Assembly (NCBI GenBank): GCA_963576475.1 | Contig: OY754969.1 | Coordinates: 27,528,888 to 27,592,887 of the forward strand | Length of the DNA: 64,000 nt | From: Molanna angustata | Lineage: Eukaryota > Arthropoda > Insecta > Trichoptera > Molannidae | Direction of reading: 5' to 3' | In this document: piece after piece, positions 30,986 through 42,495 of the stretch | Layout of the letters: each line of letters begins with the position of its first letter | Position numbering within the stretch: position 1 is the first letter of the stretch | The notes under the pieces: model-generated | What the model saw: only the letters and a program-made list of their open reading frames with translations | Told to the model about the DNA's origin: nothing | Databases searched by the model: none | Position numbers and translations under genes: made by a program

Positions 30986-31619
30986 TAAATTAATGGGGAT
31001 ATCCTTGTTTCTCATTATATGACTGAGCTTTCTGAGCTTTTGGGCAGCCTTCGGAAAGCTCAGTAATCAAGGATTAAAAAGGGAATATCAAAAACAGATT
31101 AATAATAATGTAGGTATTTAATGAGACAGAACAGTTTTTTTTATTTGACATCGAGTAATGAACTAAAATCTCACCATTTTTTTATATACATTGATTGTAT
31201 ATTGAAGACACCAACTTCAAATGAATAACAAAATAATTGACTTCGTGTACTTTTAGGAATTAAAAAATATATATAAAGCGACATAAAGATATTTAAAGGA
31301 TACCTATATTATAAAAACTGATGTTTTGATGTAAACACTAGTCTAAAATGTAGTTTTTTCTCTGTTGGTATTAATCTATTCATATAATCAATGCTGTATT
31401 ATTATTAGTTTTAAAGTGTTTGTGCATTTAATAATTTGCGCTCTTCTGTAATTGGAATTATCCCTGTGTTAAAATTGTAGTATAACTTGTATGTGTGGTC
31501 TGTCGAAAAGCCAAATAAATGAAAATAACAGAAATAAAATAAATTTTAAAGTATACAAACATTATTTATTTTCAGTGCAGCACCGGTATAGAAAAGTGCT
31601 TTAACTCTTCGTTTTCGTC
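30986..31619. other. AT-rich stretch, nothing supported
   Basis: A short palindromic pair AGCTTTCTGAGCTTTTGGGC and GCCTTCGGAAAGCTCAGT near 31027-31065 is the only structure noticed; no gene. Confidence 0.4.
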
Positions 31620-31810
31620 TCAAATAGTTCTGCTACGAAGTTCACCACCCATTGTTAATGTATTGCCTTTTTAGGTGATACGAAATATGAAATACGAAAC
31701 TGGTTTGGTTTTTAGGTACATGAATGTGTTGTGATTCTTTTTAAAAAGGTTATGGAAGCCAAAAACTTGTCGTTGGTCACCCCACATTTTTGTAATGAAA
31801 TGATGGTATA
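31620..31810 (+). mobile_element. Short interspersed element, GATATGCCGTGATGG family (diverged)
   Basis: GTTCACCACCCATTGTTAAT, then GCCTTTTTAGGTGATACG and later GGTCACCCCACATTTTTGTA follow the family order. The 3' end is degraded (GAAATGATGGTATA) but recognisable. Confidence 0.55.
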
Positions 31811-31893
31811 GTTGTCGCCAAATATCTTGATCTTTTATGCGAGAAGGGGGGCGATTTGCTCGTAAACCAACGAAGTAAAAAGACACAAATTTG
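31811..31893 (+). repeat. Dispersed 80-bp repeat (pairs with 58968-59048)
   Basis: GTTGTCGCCAAATATCTTGA, then GAGAAGGGGGGCGATTTGC and CGTAAACCAACGAAG, with a close inverted copy at 58968-59048. Source unknown. Confidence 0.6.
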
Positions 31894-32122
31894 CGCTTTG
31901 CGCAACCGGAAAATCGTTCAAGATAATTGGCGAATATTATACGAATGAATGAATGAAAAATATAATAAATCAAATAAAATATTAGGTTAATACTTAAGAC
32001 TGTTTGTACTTAGGTATAAACATATACCGATAGATTCTTTATTCAAATTATTTGTTAAGACTGGTATTCGACGTCAGTAATCAGTATACGAGGACGACAA
32101 ATGCCTTATTGATACGAAATTC

Positions 32123-32338
32123 TTATCCACGGTCCGCTGTCTGGACGAGTATGGAACAGGCCATATTGTAATACATACATACATGCAAGTACCTACTTAA
32201 AATCCTGTACCACAAACCATTCGACTCGGACATTCGGCAGCCATAAACAAAAAGGACGACTGGTTTGGAATTCAAAAATCGAACGCGTCGCAAAATCAAG
32301 ATGGCGACCAGCAAGCACAGGAACCACAGTAACCTCAT
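32123..32338 (-). CDS. Speculative first exon with signal-like N-terminus
   Basis: Minus-strand open frame starting MRLLWFLCLLVAILIL followed by RR. The 14-residue hydrophobic run after a short basic start resembles a signal peptide or signal anchor. It continues RFLNSKPVVLFVYGCRMSES. Base composition at about 32215-32400 is clearly less AT-rich than the flanks. A GTAGGT that could serve as a splice donor follows the ATTTTAA near 32198, so the real coding part would end there at about 47 residues. No homologue is recognised, and chance remains possible in an AT-rich genome. I give this as a candidate only. Confidence 0.2.
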   Translation of the reverse strand: MRLLWFLCLLVAILILRRVRFLNSKPVVLFVYGCRMSESNGLWYRILSRYLHVCMYYNMACSILVQTADRG

Positions 32339-32400
32339 TCCACGCGGCTATGGAAAAATTTGCTGTGAGGTGAGGTTGTTTACCGGGGTCATTGGCGCGA

Positions 32401-34435
32401 AATTTTAATATTATATTTTTCTGTTATTTAGCGGGGTTTTATATAAACATAGAGTTGACACGAATCAACAAATACTAATAAAAAACCGTTTTTTTAAATT
32501 CAATATTTTAGTTAAAATACCATAATATGATACAACGATTATTAGATAGGTATATAAAATTGTAAACTAATCGTTGTCTTTTTTAATTTTGAAATTCAAT
32601 AAATGGATAATGAAATACATAAATGATGATAATATGACGACATCACAATCTACACAAATCTTCAAGAAAATGTTTGAAATGCATTGAAATAAATAGGTAT
32701 TAATTTATCTGTTGTTCACAACTTTGTTTCATATTCGATACGATATATTTTTATAAGTACCTACCAACCAATTATTATATATTCTAAAGTCATATTAACT
32801 TTGCCGCCATTTTTCGCGGAATAAATTAAATATTATTGTTTATCAGCTGAAGGATCTATTGAAATATATACTTTGGTCAAAAGAATTATGCCAGAAGTTC
32901 AATCAACTATTGAATGAATATATGTATGTATGAACGCTCCATACCAAAACACGCCCAATAATTTACATATCGTTTTGTCTATAAGCAATTCGATTAAAGA
33001 TTAGTATTTATGTAGGTATAGTTGATTCAGTTTTATGTCACAATTAACAATTCCTCATGTATGTTTTCCCAAACATAAATATAGAACAAATAAGCACGGT
33101 ATTATATGTAAGAATATTTGTTTTTAAAAAACAAAATGCCTGGAAAAAAAATTAATTCAAAATATGGTTCCATTTTAAAATATTTTTTGACCATTTCTGA
33201 ATAAAATTTTACATTGCTTATGAGAATGCCCTTGAAGGAACTTATTTTTTTTCAGATTATTTTACAGAAGCATGGTAGGTACTTTAGGAGCGATTTGAGA
33301 GACAAATTTTTAAAAATAGTACCTACGTAGGTACTCAATATTGTAAAATAAGTAAGTAATTGAATACGACTTATATTTTTGAAAATAATATTGGTTTGGA
33401 ATAAGCTTCCATTGATAATTATCGTTATGATTATTTCACCAATTCCATTATCGACAGAGAATCTAAAATTATAATAATAAAATAATATTCTTTTATTTTA
33501 TTTAAATCTTCGTTTAATTTTCAATCTCCAATATATCTTTTCTATGATACAAGCTTCATTAAAAATAATAACGTTCACTCAAACCATACAAGTTTAAGTT
33601 TTTACAGAGTTTCTTTGTCAGTCATTCATTAAACGAAGGCAAAGATATTAAAGTATTATTTTTATACTGTGTGCATTCTGAAATATAATTAAACAATGAA
33701 TTTGTATTTGATTGTACAACGCATTGATTTATATAAAATAGCAAATAATTATTTATTATTGCAATAAAAAGATGCACTTAAAAGCAATGTACATATGTGT
33801 AGACCTCAAAATAATGTTTTAAATCTAAATTTGCAATTTCAATAACAAGAATCACAATATCATCTCTTTTGATGTTGATATCATTTGGATGGTGTAATTT
33901 AAATTCACAATTTTGGTTTTTGTATATGATTACACTAGATATTTTTAACCAAGGCATAATACGGATCGGTATGTGTTTCCATTTAGCCAAACTCATTATG
34001 TTTTATACACGTACGCCATGAAATTAGCTACTTAATATTAATTGTGTTTTTGGTCTTCAATATTCAACAAGACCTTCGTAGTTTACCGTTAATTACGTGT
34101 GACTCCACGTGAGAACGAAATGCAAAAGAAAAAATACCACGCTTGTTGTTGCATAATACACTCTTCAATAGTTCGTTACATTGTGACCTTATAAATATTG
34201 TACTAAGAAATGCTTTTCTTCAACACCAAACTGGTTGATCTCATAAGGCGTCTTGATATTGACATACCAACTTCCTGTTTGCGTATTTCTTTCAATAATG
34301 ACAAGCGTCTGGCAACAGACGTATCAAAGGACAAAATATTTAGCTGAATAAATAAAAAGTAATAAATACCTATTATTAAAAATAATAGGTATCTTACTAC
34401 TATGTAAATAATACGTTGAGAAATAATTATAATAA
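32401..34435. other. AT-rich stretch, nothing supported
   Basis: About 2 kb with no convincing frame, element end or long repeat. Minus-strand frames at 33778-33996 and 34203-34442 have no domain pattern. Confidence 0.45.
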
Positions 34436-34439
34436 TCAA

Positions 34440-34607
34440 CACTTCTTTGCACCCTGTGCAAGTGGCGAGTTTATTACCAGTGTTTCCAGCGAGGAGAAGC
34501 TATATTTGCGTGTGAAATAAATTTAAATAAATTTCTCCTCTGCTGGGAATCGAACCCAGGACACCCGCACAGAAACCGAATGGCTTACCAACTGTGCCAC
34601 GGCGGTC
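34440..34607 (-). mobile_element. tRNA-SINE family B, full-length-looking copy
   Basis: Minus strand begins GACCGCCGTGGCACAGTTGG (A box TGGCACAGTTGG). It reaches the B box GGTTCGATTCC, then a body AGAGGAGAAATTT and ends CTGGAAACACTGGTAATAAA and CTTGCACAGGGTGCAAAGA. The tRNA-like head with both boxes at normal spacing and the unrelated body define a tRNA-derived SINE. Relatives at 39645-39785 and 5545-5612. Confidence 0.75.
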
Positions 34608-35005
34608 AGAAATATTATTTATTTAAAAAATGTTATCAAATACGAATACATCATAAGCTTATTCTTAACCTCAAATGGTTATTTAGTTGAAAACATTTTT
34701 CCTGTGACCAATTTCCATTCAATGCATACAGCAAGTGTGGCTCACGCGAGTCGCTATTATTATTAAAGAATAACTGAACCTAACCAAAAAATTAAGGGGA
34801 ATGGGATTTACGTAAACATCATTTAGTTGTCATATTTTATTGCTTCCCTTATAATTTTCCCTTGATTCATTTGTCACAAGACGCTAGTTAAAAAATGCCT
34901 GTAGGGTTGATGTTAGAAGTGTACAAGAGATTCGATGTTACGATTGTTTTAGGCTTAATTCATAAACATGGAAGCCGCGGGAAAACTAAATACATAATTG
35001 TACTG
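34608..35005. other. Unassigned stretch
   Basis: No element or gene recognised. Confidence 0.4.
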
Positions 35006-35007
35006 AA

Positions 35008-35062
35008 TTAATGTTTAATGTTTATGTATGTGCAATGTACATACATAAACATTAAACATTAA
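35008..35062. repeat. Perfect 24-bp inverted repeat, 7-base loop
   Basis: Arms 35008-35031 and 35039-35062 are exact inverses (TTAATGTTTAATGTTTATGT...). A second palindrome, TGTACAATGTACATTGTACA, follows at about 35097-35116. Both lie in one AT-rich cluster; no gene is associated. Confidence 0.9.
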
Positions 35063-35119
35063 TGTAATACCAATTAATGTTTATTAATGTTTTGTATGTA
35101 CAATGTACATTGTACATGT

Positions 35120-35645
35120 TATTTTGCGTAATGTATCATGGTTTTCACCTATATCATGGCCAAAAATGACTTAAATTGTAGTTTATATATTTCGGATGTC
35201 ATCTTTTTTCCACGCGGCTTATCGTTATACGCTATCACTGCTCAGGACTAAAATTAAACAAATATATAAATAGGCCAAAAAAATGATTTTTGTTTGACAT
35301 AATGTTTACGTTCTTAGAACAATTAATCAAACGCAATGTTTTTAAATAATTTATAAAAACGCAATGTTTTCGTTTCGTCGTTTTATTTATTTATTTGACA
35401 AACACACAAATATTATGACACACTTTAATAATAGTCTACGTTAGATCGATAACGGTTAGTGTTATTTATAAAGTGAAAAAATAAACTATATATTTTTGAG
35501 TGTATGACTTCGTTGAACCAGTACATGTGCATCCTAATATTTTCACTTAAACTAACAAACACTTTATATGAATAAAAAAATGGTTATATGAATAAAAAAA
35601 TGACACTTAAAAGTAATATCGATAAACATAATAAAAGAAAAATAA
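35120..35645. other. AT-rich stretch, nothing supported
   Basis: Short TTTATTTATTTGACAAACAC near 35383 may be a LINE-tail remnant; otherwise nothing. Confidence 0.35.
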
Positions 35646-35649
35646 TAAA

Positions 35650-35800
35650 CAGAACTGGACGCTGAAACGTGGAAAGGCCCCATACAAGATGTTCCGAGGA
35701 CATAAAAAAAATCGGCAGGTCCAGAATGACGCAGGGTAGCCCAGGTGAGATAGATCAGTGGATGTCCAGCGGGAAGCCTTTGTACAATATTGGAATCAAG
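35650..35800 (+). pseudogene. RTE-like LINE C-terminal fragment
   Basis: Plus-strand frame NVERPHTRCSEDIKKIGRSR, then shifted frames giving DQW and EAFVQYW-like endings. R-P-x-T-R-(W/C)-x-(D/E)-D-I-K matches the RTE-type tail. Indels break the frame. Confidence 0.5.
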
Positions 35801-36164
35801 AAGAGACAGAGTAATCAAGTTAGTGATAAACACTTATCCCGAAACACTAATTCTTTCTTTCCGGGTAGATAAAAAATAGAAAGGCGTTCGTGGTTTCACT
35901 GGGTTCACGAGTCCAGGCTCACGAGATTACATAATTTCTTAACTTTTCTGTAAATAATATCTTTTATAACCAATCAATATTTGTTGTACTAATATGAAGT
36001 ATGCCAGAGAACTATGGATGTGACAAAAGAGCCATAAAAGCCGAATAATATTTGCTGAAATGAGATCATCAAGAGTAGATTATAAATAAATGTTTACAAT
36101 AGAACGATATGTGATAGAATAAAAAATGAGGACAGGAGAGAATACAAGATAAGTAATGAATGTG

Positions 36165-36420
36165 AATTCCTTGAGGTGGTTTGATCGTATTGAAAGAATG
36201 AATGATGAACCAAAAAATATATAAATGGAATAAGACATGGCATTATCATATGCATGGCATTTTGAAGGAAGGAAACATGCGGAGCTTGTAAAATCGACGA
36301 CCATGTATGAGACGATGCATGTATATAAAGGAATCTAGGAATGTGTACAAAAAATGAGGAGTTTGGCGGAAGATTTTCTCTTATCCAGTAAGGAACACGG
36401 CATGATGGTATGTATGTATT
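36165..36420 (+). pseudogene. RTE-like LINE C-terminus, RWFGHIERM family
   Basis: Plus-strand NSLRWFDRIERMNDEPKNI aligns with the MRWFGHIERMNDKRLTKKI of the copy at 10816-11130. Later frames give FEGRKHAELVKS and the tail AACACGGCATGATGGTATGT. Frameshifts throughout. The minus-strand frame 36094-36483 is a shadow. Confidence 0.65.
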
Positions 36421-36424
36421 AAGT

Positions 36425-37260
36425 ATGTAGAGGTTTCTCTGCCATATTATGTACTTCGTCTCAACATCCATTCTTTTTGCCATTGACGTATTTATTTTCT
36501 ACATTTTCTGTATTTCACCACAATGTTTGCACTCATAAAGTTATACATGTTTAATGAAGAGTTTGTGAATTCATCCAATACTAAAAAAATGACTAGCAAA
36601 AAACATTAAAAAATAAAATCTGTTGCGAATACTTTTTTAATTTAATTTGATAATTTTATGATGGATTTTAATATTTAGTATTAGACAAATTTTAATATTT
36701 AGTATTTGATTTAAATATTTGTATAAAAATGGTCCGAATTAATCAGTATCGTATTCTATTGTAAAAAAATAGTTCCCCTATATGATAATAATTAATTCTT
36801 ACTAGACATCGTTATTCATGAATTTCAATTTAGCATTTGTTGGATGAAGAACAGTGCCATTACGACATCGCGGTTTTTCTTTTATTATGTATTGTTATTA
36901 TGAAATAATCTTGTGAATTTTAATAAATTTTACAAGAAAAACTGTCTCTGACAATCTCGTGACAGTACTCTCACGTGCTACTGAAATTAGTTTAGAGCGT
37001 TTTGAAATCCATGAATTAATTTTTTATCGTCACTTATATGTATTTATTAAGATGAGAAAGTGATGTATTATTAATTTATGTACCAACATGTATGGCGTAA
37101 TAGCTTCACTGCAAAACTTTTAAAAACAAACACAAGTTACATATTAAAAAAAACAAATCAAATATACATCCATTCAACATGTTCTTATAACTATGTAAAT
37201 TTAAAATTGCTATAAAATAAATATTTTAAATACCGTTAAAAGCAGGTAGGTATATTCATT
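36425..37260. other. AT-rich stretch, nothing supported
   Basis: Contains small direct repeats (TTTTAATATTTAGTATT twice near 36665-36715). No gene. Confidence 0.4.
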
Positions 37261-37533
37261 ATCAAATATTTATTTAAATTAATTTATAAAGAAATACACA
37301 AAAGTGGGTTTATTGACTCAAGAAACCTGATGCCTCAAATATATTTGCTAAAAATAGTATATGGTATTATACAAAGAATAATAACAGACAGATCGGAACG
37401 AATTGGAAAGAATAACGAAGAAGAAATAGAGTTCAAGAGTTATTATGATAATATATTATAATTTCTCAAGTTCTTTCTATAATATTTTTACAGAACGAGA
37501 AAATCTACCATCGTAATTTATATAAGTTAAAAA

Positions 37534-37700
37534 ACACAACTACAATTAACATACTGATTACAGCAATGAGAAATACACAACTACAATTAACATACTGATT
37601 ACAGCAATGAGAAATACACAACTACAATAAACATACTGATTACAGCAATGAGAAATACACAACTACAATAATTAACATACTGATTACAGCAATGAGAAAT
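37534..37700. repeat. 41-bp tandem repeat, 4 copies
   Basis: Unit ACACAACTACAATTAACATA followed by CTGATTACAGCAATGAGAAA and T. Four near-identical copies with only small indels (AATAAAC, AATAATTAAC). No coding interpretation. Confidence 0.95.
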
Positions 37701-38730
37701 ATTTGTCTTTTATTTAATACCAAATTACGTATTTTGCGACGTGCCTATATTAAATCATTAAAATATTAATTGCAATGTATATTCATTTATAAATCAATGA
37801 TTCCCCAGTTATTTGATTTCAATTGTTTTGATTTTATAATTCTTTTATGTACTAAAATTCAACTTTATTTCCGGTATGTATATATCAAAAATCATTATTA
37901 CAGAATACAAATGAAAAATATAATATGTTAATCTCTGTACCTTCACAAACAAGTGATGTTCCAATAACTTAGTTGTCTTAATATATTCGGGATTTACAAA
38001 TAACATTTGCTTACTGACATAATTCAAAGAAAACGTGATAGAAATACACATTTCTAATAAAAATTGTAGTATTAGCTGACTTATATTTTATAATATTTTT
38101 TGTTCTCAATAGCATTTGAATCAGATCGATCAGAACTTTTATAGGGGAAGGCGGGATATGATTCTGGTTAGGAAAAACAAATTTTACTCTATTAATATTA
38201 ATTATATCTCGATATCGTTGAAGCAGTAATATTATATTAATTCTTTTACGTGATAATTTATAAACTTACGCAACCATATCTTATTGTGCAATGAAATAAT
38301 ATGTTCGCTATAGATATTTTTGTATAATGTATGTTGAATATTTATATATTTAAGTTACTGTTCGAAAAAACTAAGACAATATATGTAAACACCATAATAT
38401 TTATAGAAATAGAGTTTGATTTTAAAAACTATCAGTTTATGTAAAGCTTTCAGAGAGGAGTGGTATTGTAATTTATATTATTTGTAAATGAATTATTGCT
38501 TGTTATTGTGAACATACATGTTGTATAAATAAATATATAATAAATAAATGTTCTTAGGTTCACTTGTAATACAACTTAAAACTACGACGTGATGTAAAAA
38601 AAGCACCAAAATACCGTCAATTTTGTCTTTTTTGAGTGCATAAGGTTATTTCAAATCACAATTTTGTAATACACTAATGTTTTTGTTTCAAAAGTTTTTG
38701 CAAGTTTCAATACCTATTTAATATTTGCTA
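37701..38730. other. AT-rich stretch, nothing supported
   Basis: No convincing frame. The minus-strand frame at 37845-38051 has no domain. Confidence 0.4.
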
Positions 38731-38734
38731 TTGA

Positions 38735-38951
38735 CAGGGCCGTACAAACGTGTTTTTGCGCCCGTAGCAATATATTTGAAACCGTCCCCCCCCCACATTT
38801 TTTTTGGAATTTTAAATTAATAATTATGCAAAATTACATCGGGTCTAAATTTTTTATTTAAATAATTAATATTTTAGGATTTTAAGCGCCCTTTTTAAGA
38901 CAACCGCCCTGACTTCTTGTTCCTGTTTGTTCTATGATTAATCCGGCCCTG
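38735..38951. mobile_element. hAT-type MITE, 217 bp, 8-bp target duplication
   Basis: Ends CAGGGCCGTACAAACG and ATTAATCCGGCCCTG. Flanks GCTATTGA at 38727-38734 and 38952-38959 are exact 8-bp duplicates. In inverse orientation it matches the MITE at 20938-21266 at both ends, with the same GTCAGGGCGGTTGTC interior, but lacks the LINE-tail segment. A C-rich run lies near 38790. Confidence 0.95.
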
Positions 38952-38961
38952 GCTATTGATG

Positions 38962-39470
38962 GGTTTTGTGGCTCACTCCACATAGTGTGTCTACATACTT
39001 CAAAGTATGTATGGAAAATTTTCAGCATTTTCATGAAATGAGTTTTATTAAATTATTTTTGATTAAAATATTTTATCATGAAAACTTGATGATTCTTCAA
39101 TGGCATTTTATGAAAGTGATGTGCCTTCTTACCAATTTTAAAATTAAAATATCAAATTTCAAGTTTTCTGAACATGGGTTCACATAAAAATTAAGATGCA
39201 CTATTCAGATATTTTTCAAAATATAATGGGATCTAAGCGAGTATTAGATATACAAATTTAAAAAGATTCGAATGAGTACTTTAGTCTATAATCGATAAAG
39301 TAGAATAAATAATAAACATGCCGTACAAAGTACATAGCTCATATCATATAGTACACAGCACATGTACACAGATACATTGTAATGAAACTTTCAGAATACA
39401 ATCTCAGCATTATACTAGTTGATAATCTGCAATTAAAAAATACCCTTAAATATTCCCCTGGGTTAATCAG
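38962..39470 (-). mobile_element. Copy of the 544-bp DNA transposon (reverse, ends decayed)
   Basis: Minus-strand match to 4760-5303: TTCATAAAATG, GGTAAGAAGGCACATCACTT, ATATCTAATACTCGCTTAGA, GACTAAAGTACTCATTCGAA and GATTATCAACTAGTATAATG. The right terminus abuts the duplication of the hAT MITE at 38959; the left terminus ends near 39470. The open frame at 38966-39187 is incidental. Confidence 0.75.
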
Positions 39471-39644
39471 GACTATCAGGAGTAAAAATGTCGAACAGAT
39501 AGTCTAAAAGGGACAAAACATCGTACTTTGAAGAGTGTAATGTTTGAAAAAAACACTTGATATGAAATGAAACAATGGAATTTCACATATCACAACCATC
39601 ATCAAGACAAAATCCTAACATCAAAAATAATGAAATATACATTG

Positions 39645-39785
39645 CACCTCCATAACTTAACTGTTGAATGAAATTTTCCATCCCAGAGAAGCAATATTTA
39701 CGAAAATACATTTATCTTCTGCTGGCAGTCGATCCCAGAACGCGGGCACAGATGTCAACTTACCACTATGCCACTGTGATTGGAT
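39645..39785 (-). mobile_element. tRNA-SINE family B copy
   Basis: Minus strand carries GTGGCATAGTGGTAAGTTGA (A-box region), GGGATCGACTGCC (degraded B box), AGAAGATAAATG and the 3' ATATTGCTTCTCTGGGATGG. More diverged than 34440-34607. Confidence 0.65.
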
Positions 39786-40169
39786 AATTTTCCATTATCT
39801 GTATAACTTTAAAAAATAAGCATGTTACAATTACATTTTACGACAAATTTCTATTGGTTCATATACAATTTAAATAAAACTTAATTATCATAACGTTAAA
39901 TAGTCAATGAATGCAAAGCATAAATATTTAACTGGGAGTATTTAATATTAAATAGTTATCGAATATAGGTTAAATGAGTATATATTATTCGAAAAGTTTC
40001 AATTGAGATGACACAGATTAGGGAGAAAGGGAGAACGTACAAAGAATAAAAAATGTATTTATACAAAAGCCTGTTATTTTTTTTTTCACTTTTAAGTGAA
40101 TAATAATAATACTTATAAATTACTATTATGTTTTTTGATTAATTGTCCGGACAGGTAAATCTTGCCTGC

Positions 40170-40497
40170 CGCACCTTTTTCTGTGGTAAGTAGGTAACTG
40201 CCGCAAGTTTTTCTGTAGTAGGTAGGTACCTGCCGCAAGTTTTTCTGTAGTAGGTAGGTACCTGCCGCAAGTTTTTCTGTAGTAGGTAGGTACCTGCCGA
40301 AAGTTTTTTTGTACTAGGTAGGTACCTGTCGCAAGTTTTTCTGTAATAGGTAGATACCCGCCGCAAGTTTTTTTGTAGTAGGTAGGTACCTGCAGCAAGT
40401 TTTTTGTAGTAGGTAGGTACCTGCCGCAAGTTTTTCTGTAGTACGTAGGTATCTACCGCAAGTTTTTCTGTAGTAAGTAGGTAACTGCCGCAAGTTT
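40170..40497. repeat. 32-bp tandem repeat, about 10 copies, block 1
   Basis: Unit CCGCAAGTTTTTCTGTAGTA followed by GGTAGGTACCTG. Copies vary at a few sites (TGTACTAGG, TGCAGCAAG). As 32 is not a multiple of three, successive units shift frame, so the two overlapping minus-strand frames (40126-40429) are artefacts. One more unit follows the SINE at 40645-40680. Confidence 0.95.
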
Positions 40498-40501
40498 TCA
40501 G

Positions 40502-40648
40502 ATGGGTCGGTGGCAGAGGTTCAGAGGTTAGCGCGCTGGGCTAGTAATCCAGTGGTCGCGAGTTCGAATCCTGCCTCGACCGATTTCGTTCACCTATAGA
40601 ACAATACTTGTTTAACAAGGACATTCATTTTTATGAAAAAAAATGTAC
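40502..40648 (+). mobile_element. tRNA-SINE family A inserted in the 32-bp array
   Basis: GATGGGTCGGTGGCAGAGGT, TAGCGCGCTGGGCTAGTAAT and GTTCGAATCCTGCCTCGACC give a tRNA-like head with A and B boxes. This is followed by TTCGTTCACCTATAGAACAA and a poly-A-rich end. It lies between array units. The target duplication cannot be separated from the repeat itself. Confidence 0.85.
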
Positions 40649-40919
40649 CTGCCGCAAGTTTTTCTGTAGTAGGTAGGTACCAGACACAGGATTTTCCGAC
40701 AGTAGGTACTCTACTGTATACATATTGCATACTCGCGGGCAATTTCATTCAACCTACCACCTGTAGTTAAGTAAATTGTTTAGGAAAAAAATATATTATC
40801 ATATTGTTCCCATGAAAATCAAATATGCATGTAAACGAAAACTGATAATGTCATCATCACTTATCACAAAATATCAGTACCAAAATTGACTGAAAAGTAC
40901 AGCTGTATATCACCTACCT

Positions 40920-41060
40920 ATACTTAAACCATTACGGCATTTCCCACAATGTGGGGCAGCCAGCGTCAGGTGTGTGGTTGTGCATTACCTAATAAAATGA
41001 AACACGACACTTACATGTATACCACACACCAGTCTTGTTTCACCCAAAAAGTCAACTTAA
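40920..41060 (-). mobile_element. Short interspersed element, GATATGCCGTGATGG family (5'-truncated)
   Basis: The minus-strand copy covers AAACAAGACTGGTGTGTGGT to CGCTGGCTGCCCCACATTGT and GGGAAATGCCGTAATGG. The 5' third is lost or diverged after 41060. Confidence 0.65.
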
Positions 41061-42275
41061 ATACTCTATTATATGATACATGAGGTGAGTATACAAAGAT
41101 GAAGCTGTATAAATTTCCCCTTAATTATATGAAACTAAGAAGAGGGGTTCACAATAATTTTACTAGGTTTAAGAATCGTGGCTGATTCTAATCTTAACTT
41201 GCAATTAATCTTATTTTTTCAATCTCATCATCAGCTTGTTTCCTGTTAACACGATACACGTATTAATGACATCATTATTTATTGTTTTGTTATAAGTATT
41301 TCGCAATACATCGTATTTGGCATTAACTAATTAATTCACCCAACTTATGTGACAGATGATAGGTATGACTTTTGTTGATGATAGTGATCATGGCGGGAAA
41401 ATGAGTTGAAATTTAAATTGATTTTTTCATGTTTAAAATTCAAATTTTGCATTTGAACCCACCTACATAGAATGAAATTAGCATAATTGAAATGAAATTT
41501 AAAGTGTGGGAATTTTTAAGAAGTCTTGCAGACCACGTTCGTGGTATTTTCCGAAACTGGGAAGTATGATTAATTATTAAAACTAATATTTTGATTTGTT
41601 TTTCTTACTTAACCATTGACGCGTTTAGCTTTTTGAATAGAACTGAAAGCTGTTTTAACGACTGACTAAACTACTAATATATTAATAATACTAATTTGTA
41701 TTTTTATTTCACGAAGATGCTTAATAATATATTTAAAATTATAACACTACCTTTATTTTACATTTTTTAGGAATATTTTTTTATATATGTTTTATACACT
41801 TATCTACGTGTTACTACTTTTTTTATTACATTTTACATGTTGAATATATTTTTTTAATTGTATCTGTACGTTGAAACATCTATGTTTTTTGTGCTCATTT
41901 GTATAATGCATACACCTAATGATTCATATATTTTACTTAAGCAATATTTTTTTTTAATATACCTAGTTTATTTCCTGCAAATGCACATGAATATTTTTAT
42001 GCCAAAATTTACCGATTAAGGGATAAATTCGGTTTGTCATAATATATGAACAATTTGTAGACTCAATTTGATTCAACTCAACTTTAATTCAACTCATCCA
42101 ACTTTTAATTCAACTCATGCAAGTTGTAATGGTTCAAAGATTACCCAGCTTTAATGAGGAAAAAAATCGTATTGACACACTATGAATTCGGTGTATACAA
42201 TCAATAGCATTTTTTTTCAAAGATTATTCCAGTTTTTAATCATTGTATTTTTTTCAGTCAGTACTTATGCATTTT
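41061..42275. other. AT-rich stretch, nothing supported
   Basis: A small direct repeat TCAACTCA(T) AACTTTTAATTCAACTCAT near 42075-42120 is the only structure. No gene. Confidence 0.45.
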
Positions 42276-42280
42276 TTATC

Positions 42281-42495
42281 CTAGGAAAGGGATGAGAATC
42301 TTCTTTCGCCAATAGCGCTACAGTCCATATTGAGCCTTGATCTCTTTAACTTCAGCCTACACTGCCTATATCCTCGGCTGTCCTCTTCCATTCTGACACC
42401 TGGAGCAGTTAGTTGTCTTACGTCCTTCCTGACATCCTCCCATCTCAGCCTGGGTCTGCCAACCATCCGTTTACCCCCCCAGATGTCCTGCTTGA
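42281..42495 (-). pseudogene. RTE/CR1-like LINE C-terminal fragment
   Basis: Minus-strand MVGRPRLRWEDVRKDVRQLT, then frames giving DRGQ and CSAIGERRF. The G-R-P-R-L-R-W-x-D core is the LINE C-terminal motif; upstream sequence is lost. The overlapping plus frame 42330-42530 is a shadow. Confidence 0.6.

Noticed and set aside
34540..34607. Possible functional tRNA gene (A and B boxes present)
   Set aside because: The acceptor stem does not pair well and a conserved SINE body continues past the tRNA-like head, shared with 39645-39785.
37534..37700. CRISPR-like array (four regular repeats)
   Set aside because: The whole 41-bp unit is repeated with no unique spacers, so it is a simple tandem repeat.
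40126..40429. Overlapping 90- and 96-residue minus-strand frames with TYYRKTCG-like repeats
   Set aside because: Products of the 32-bp tandem array; successive units shift frame, so no stable protein repeat exists.
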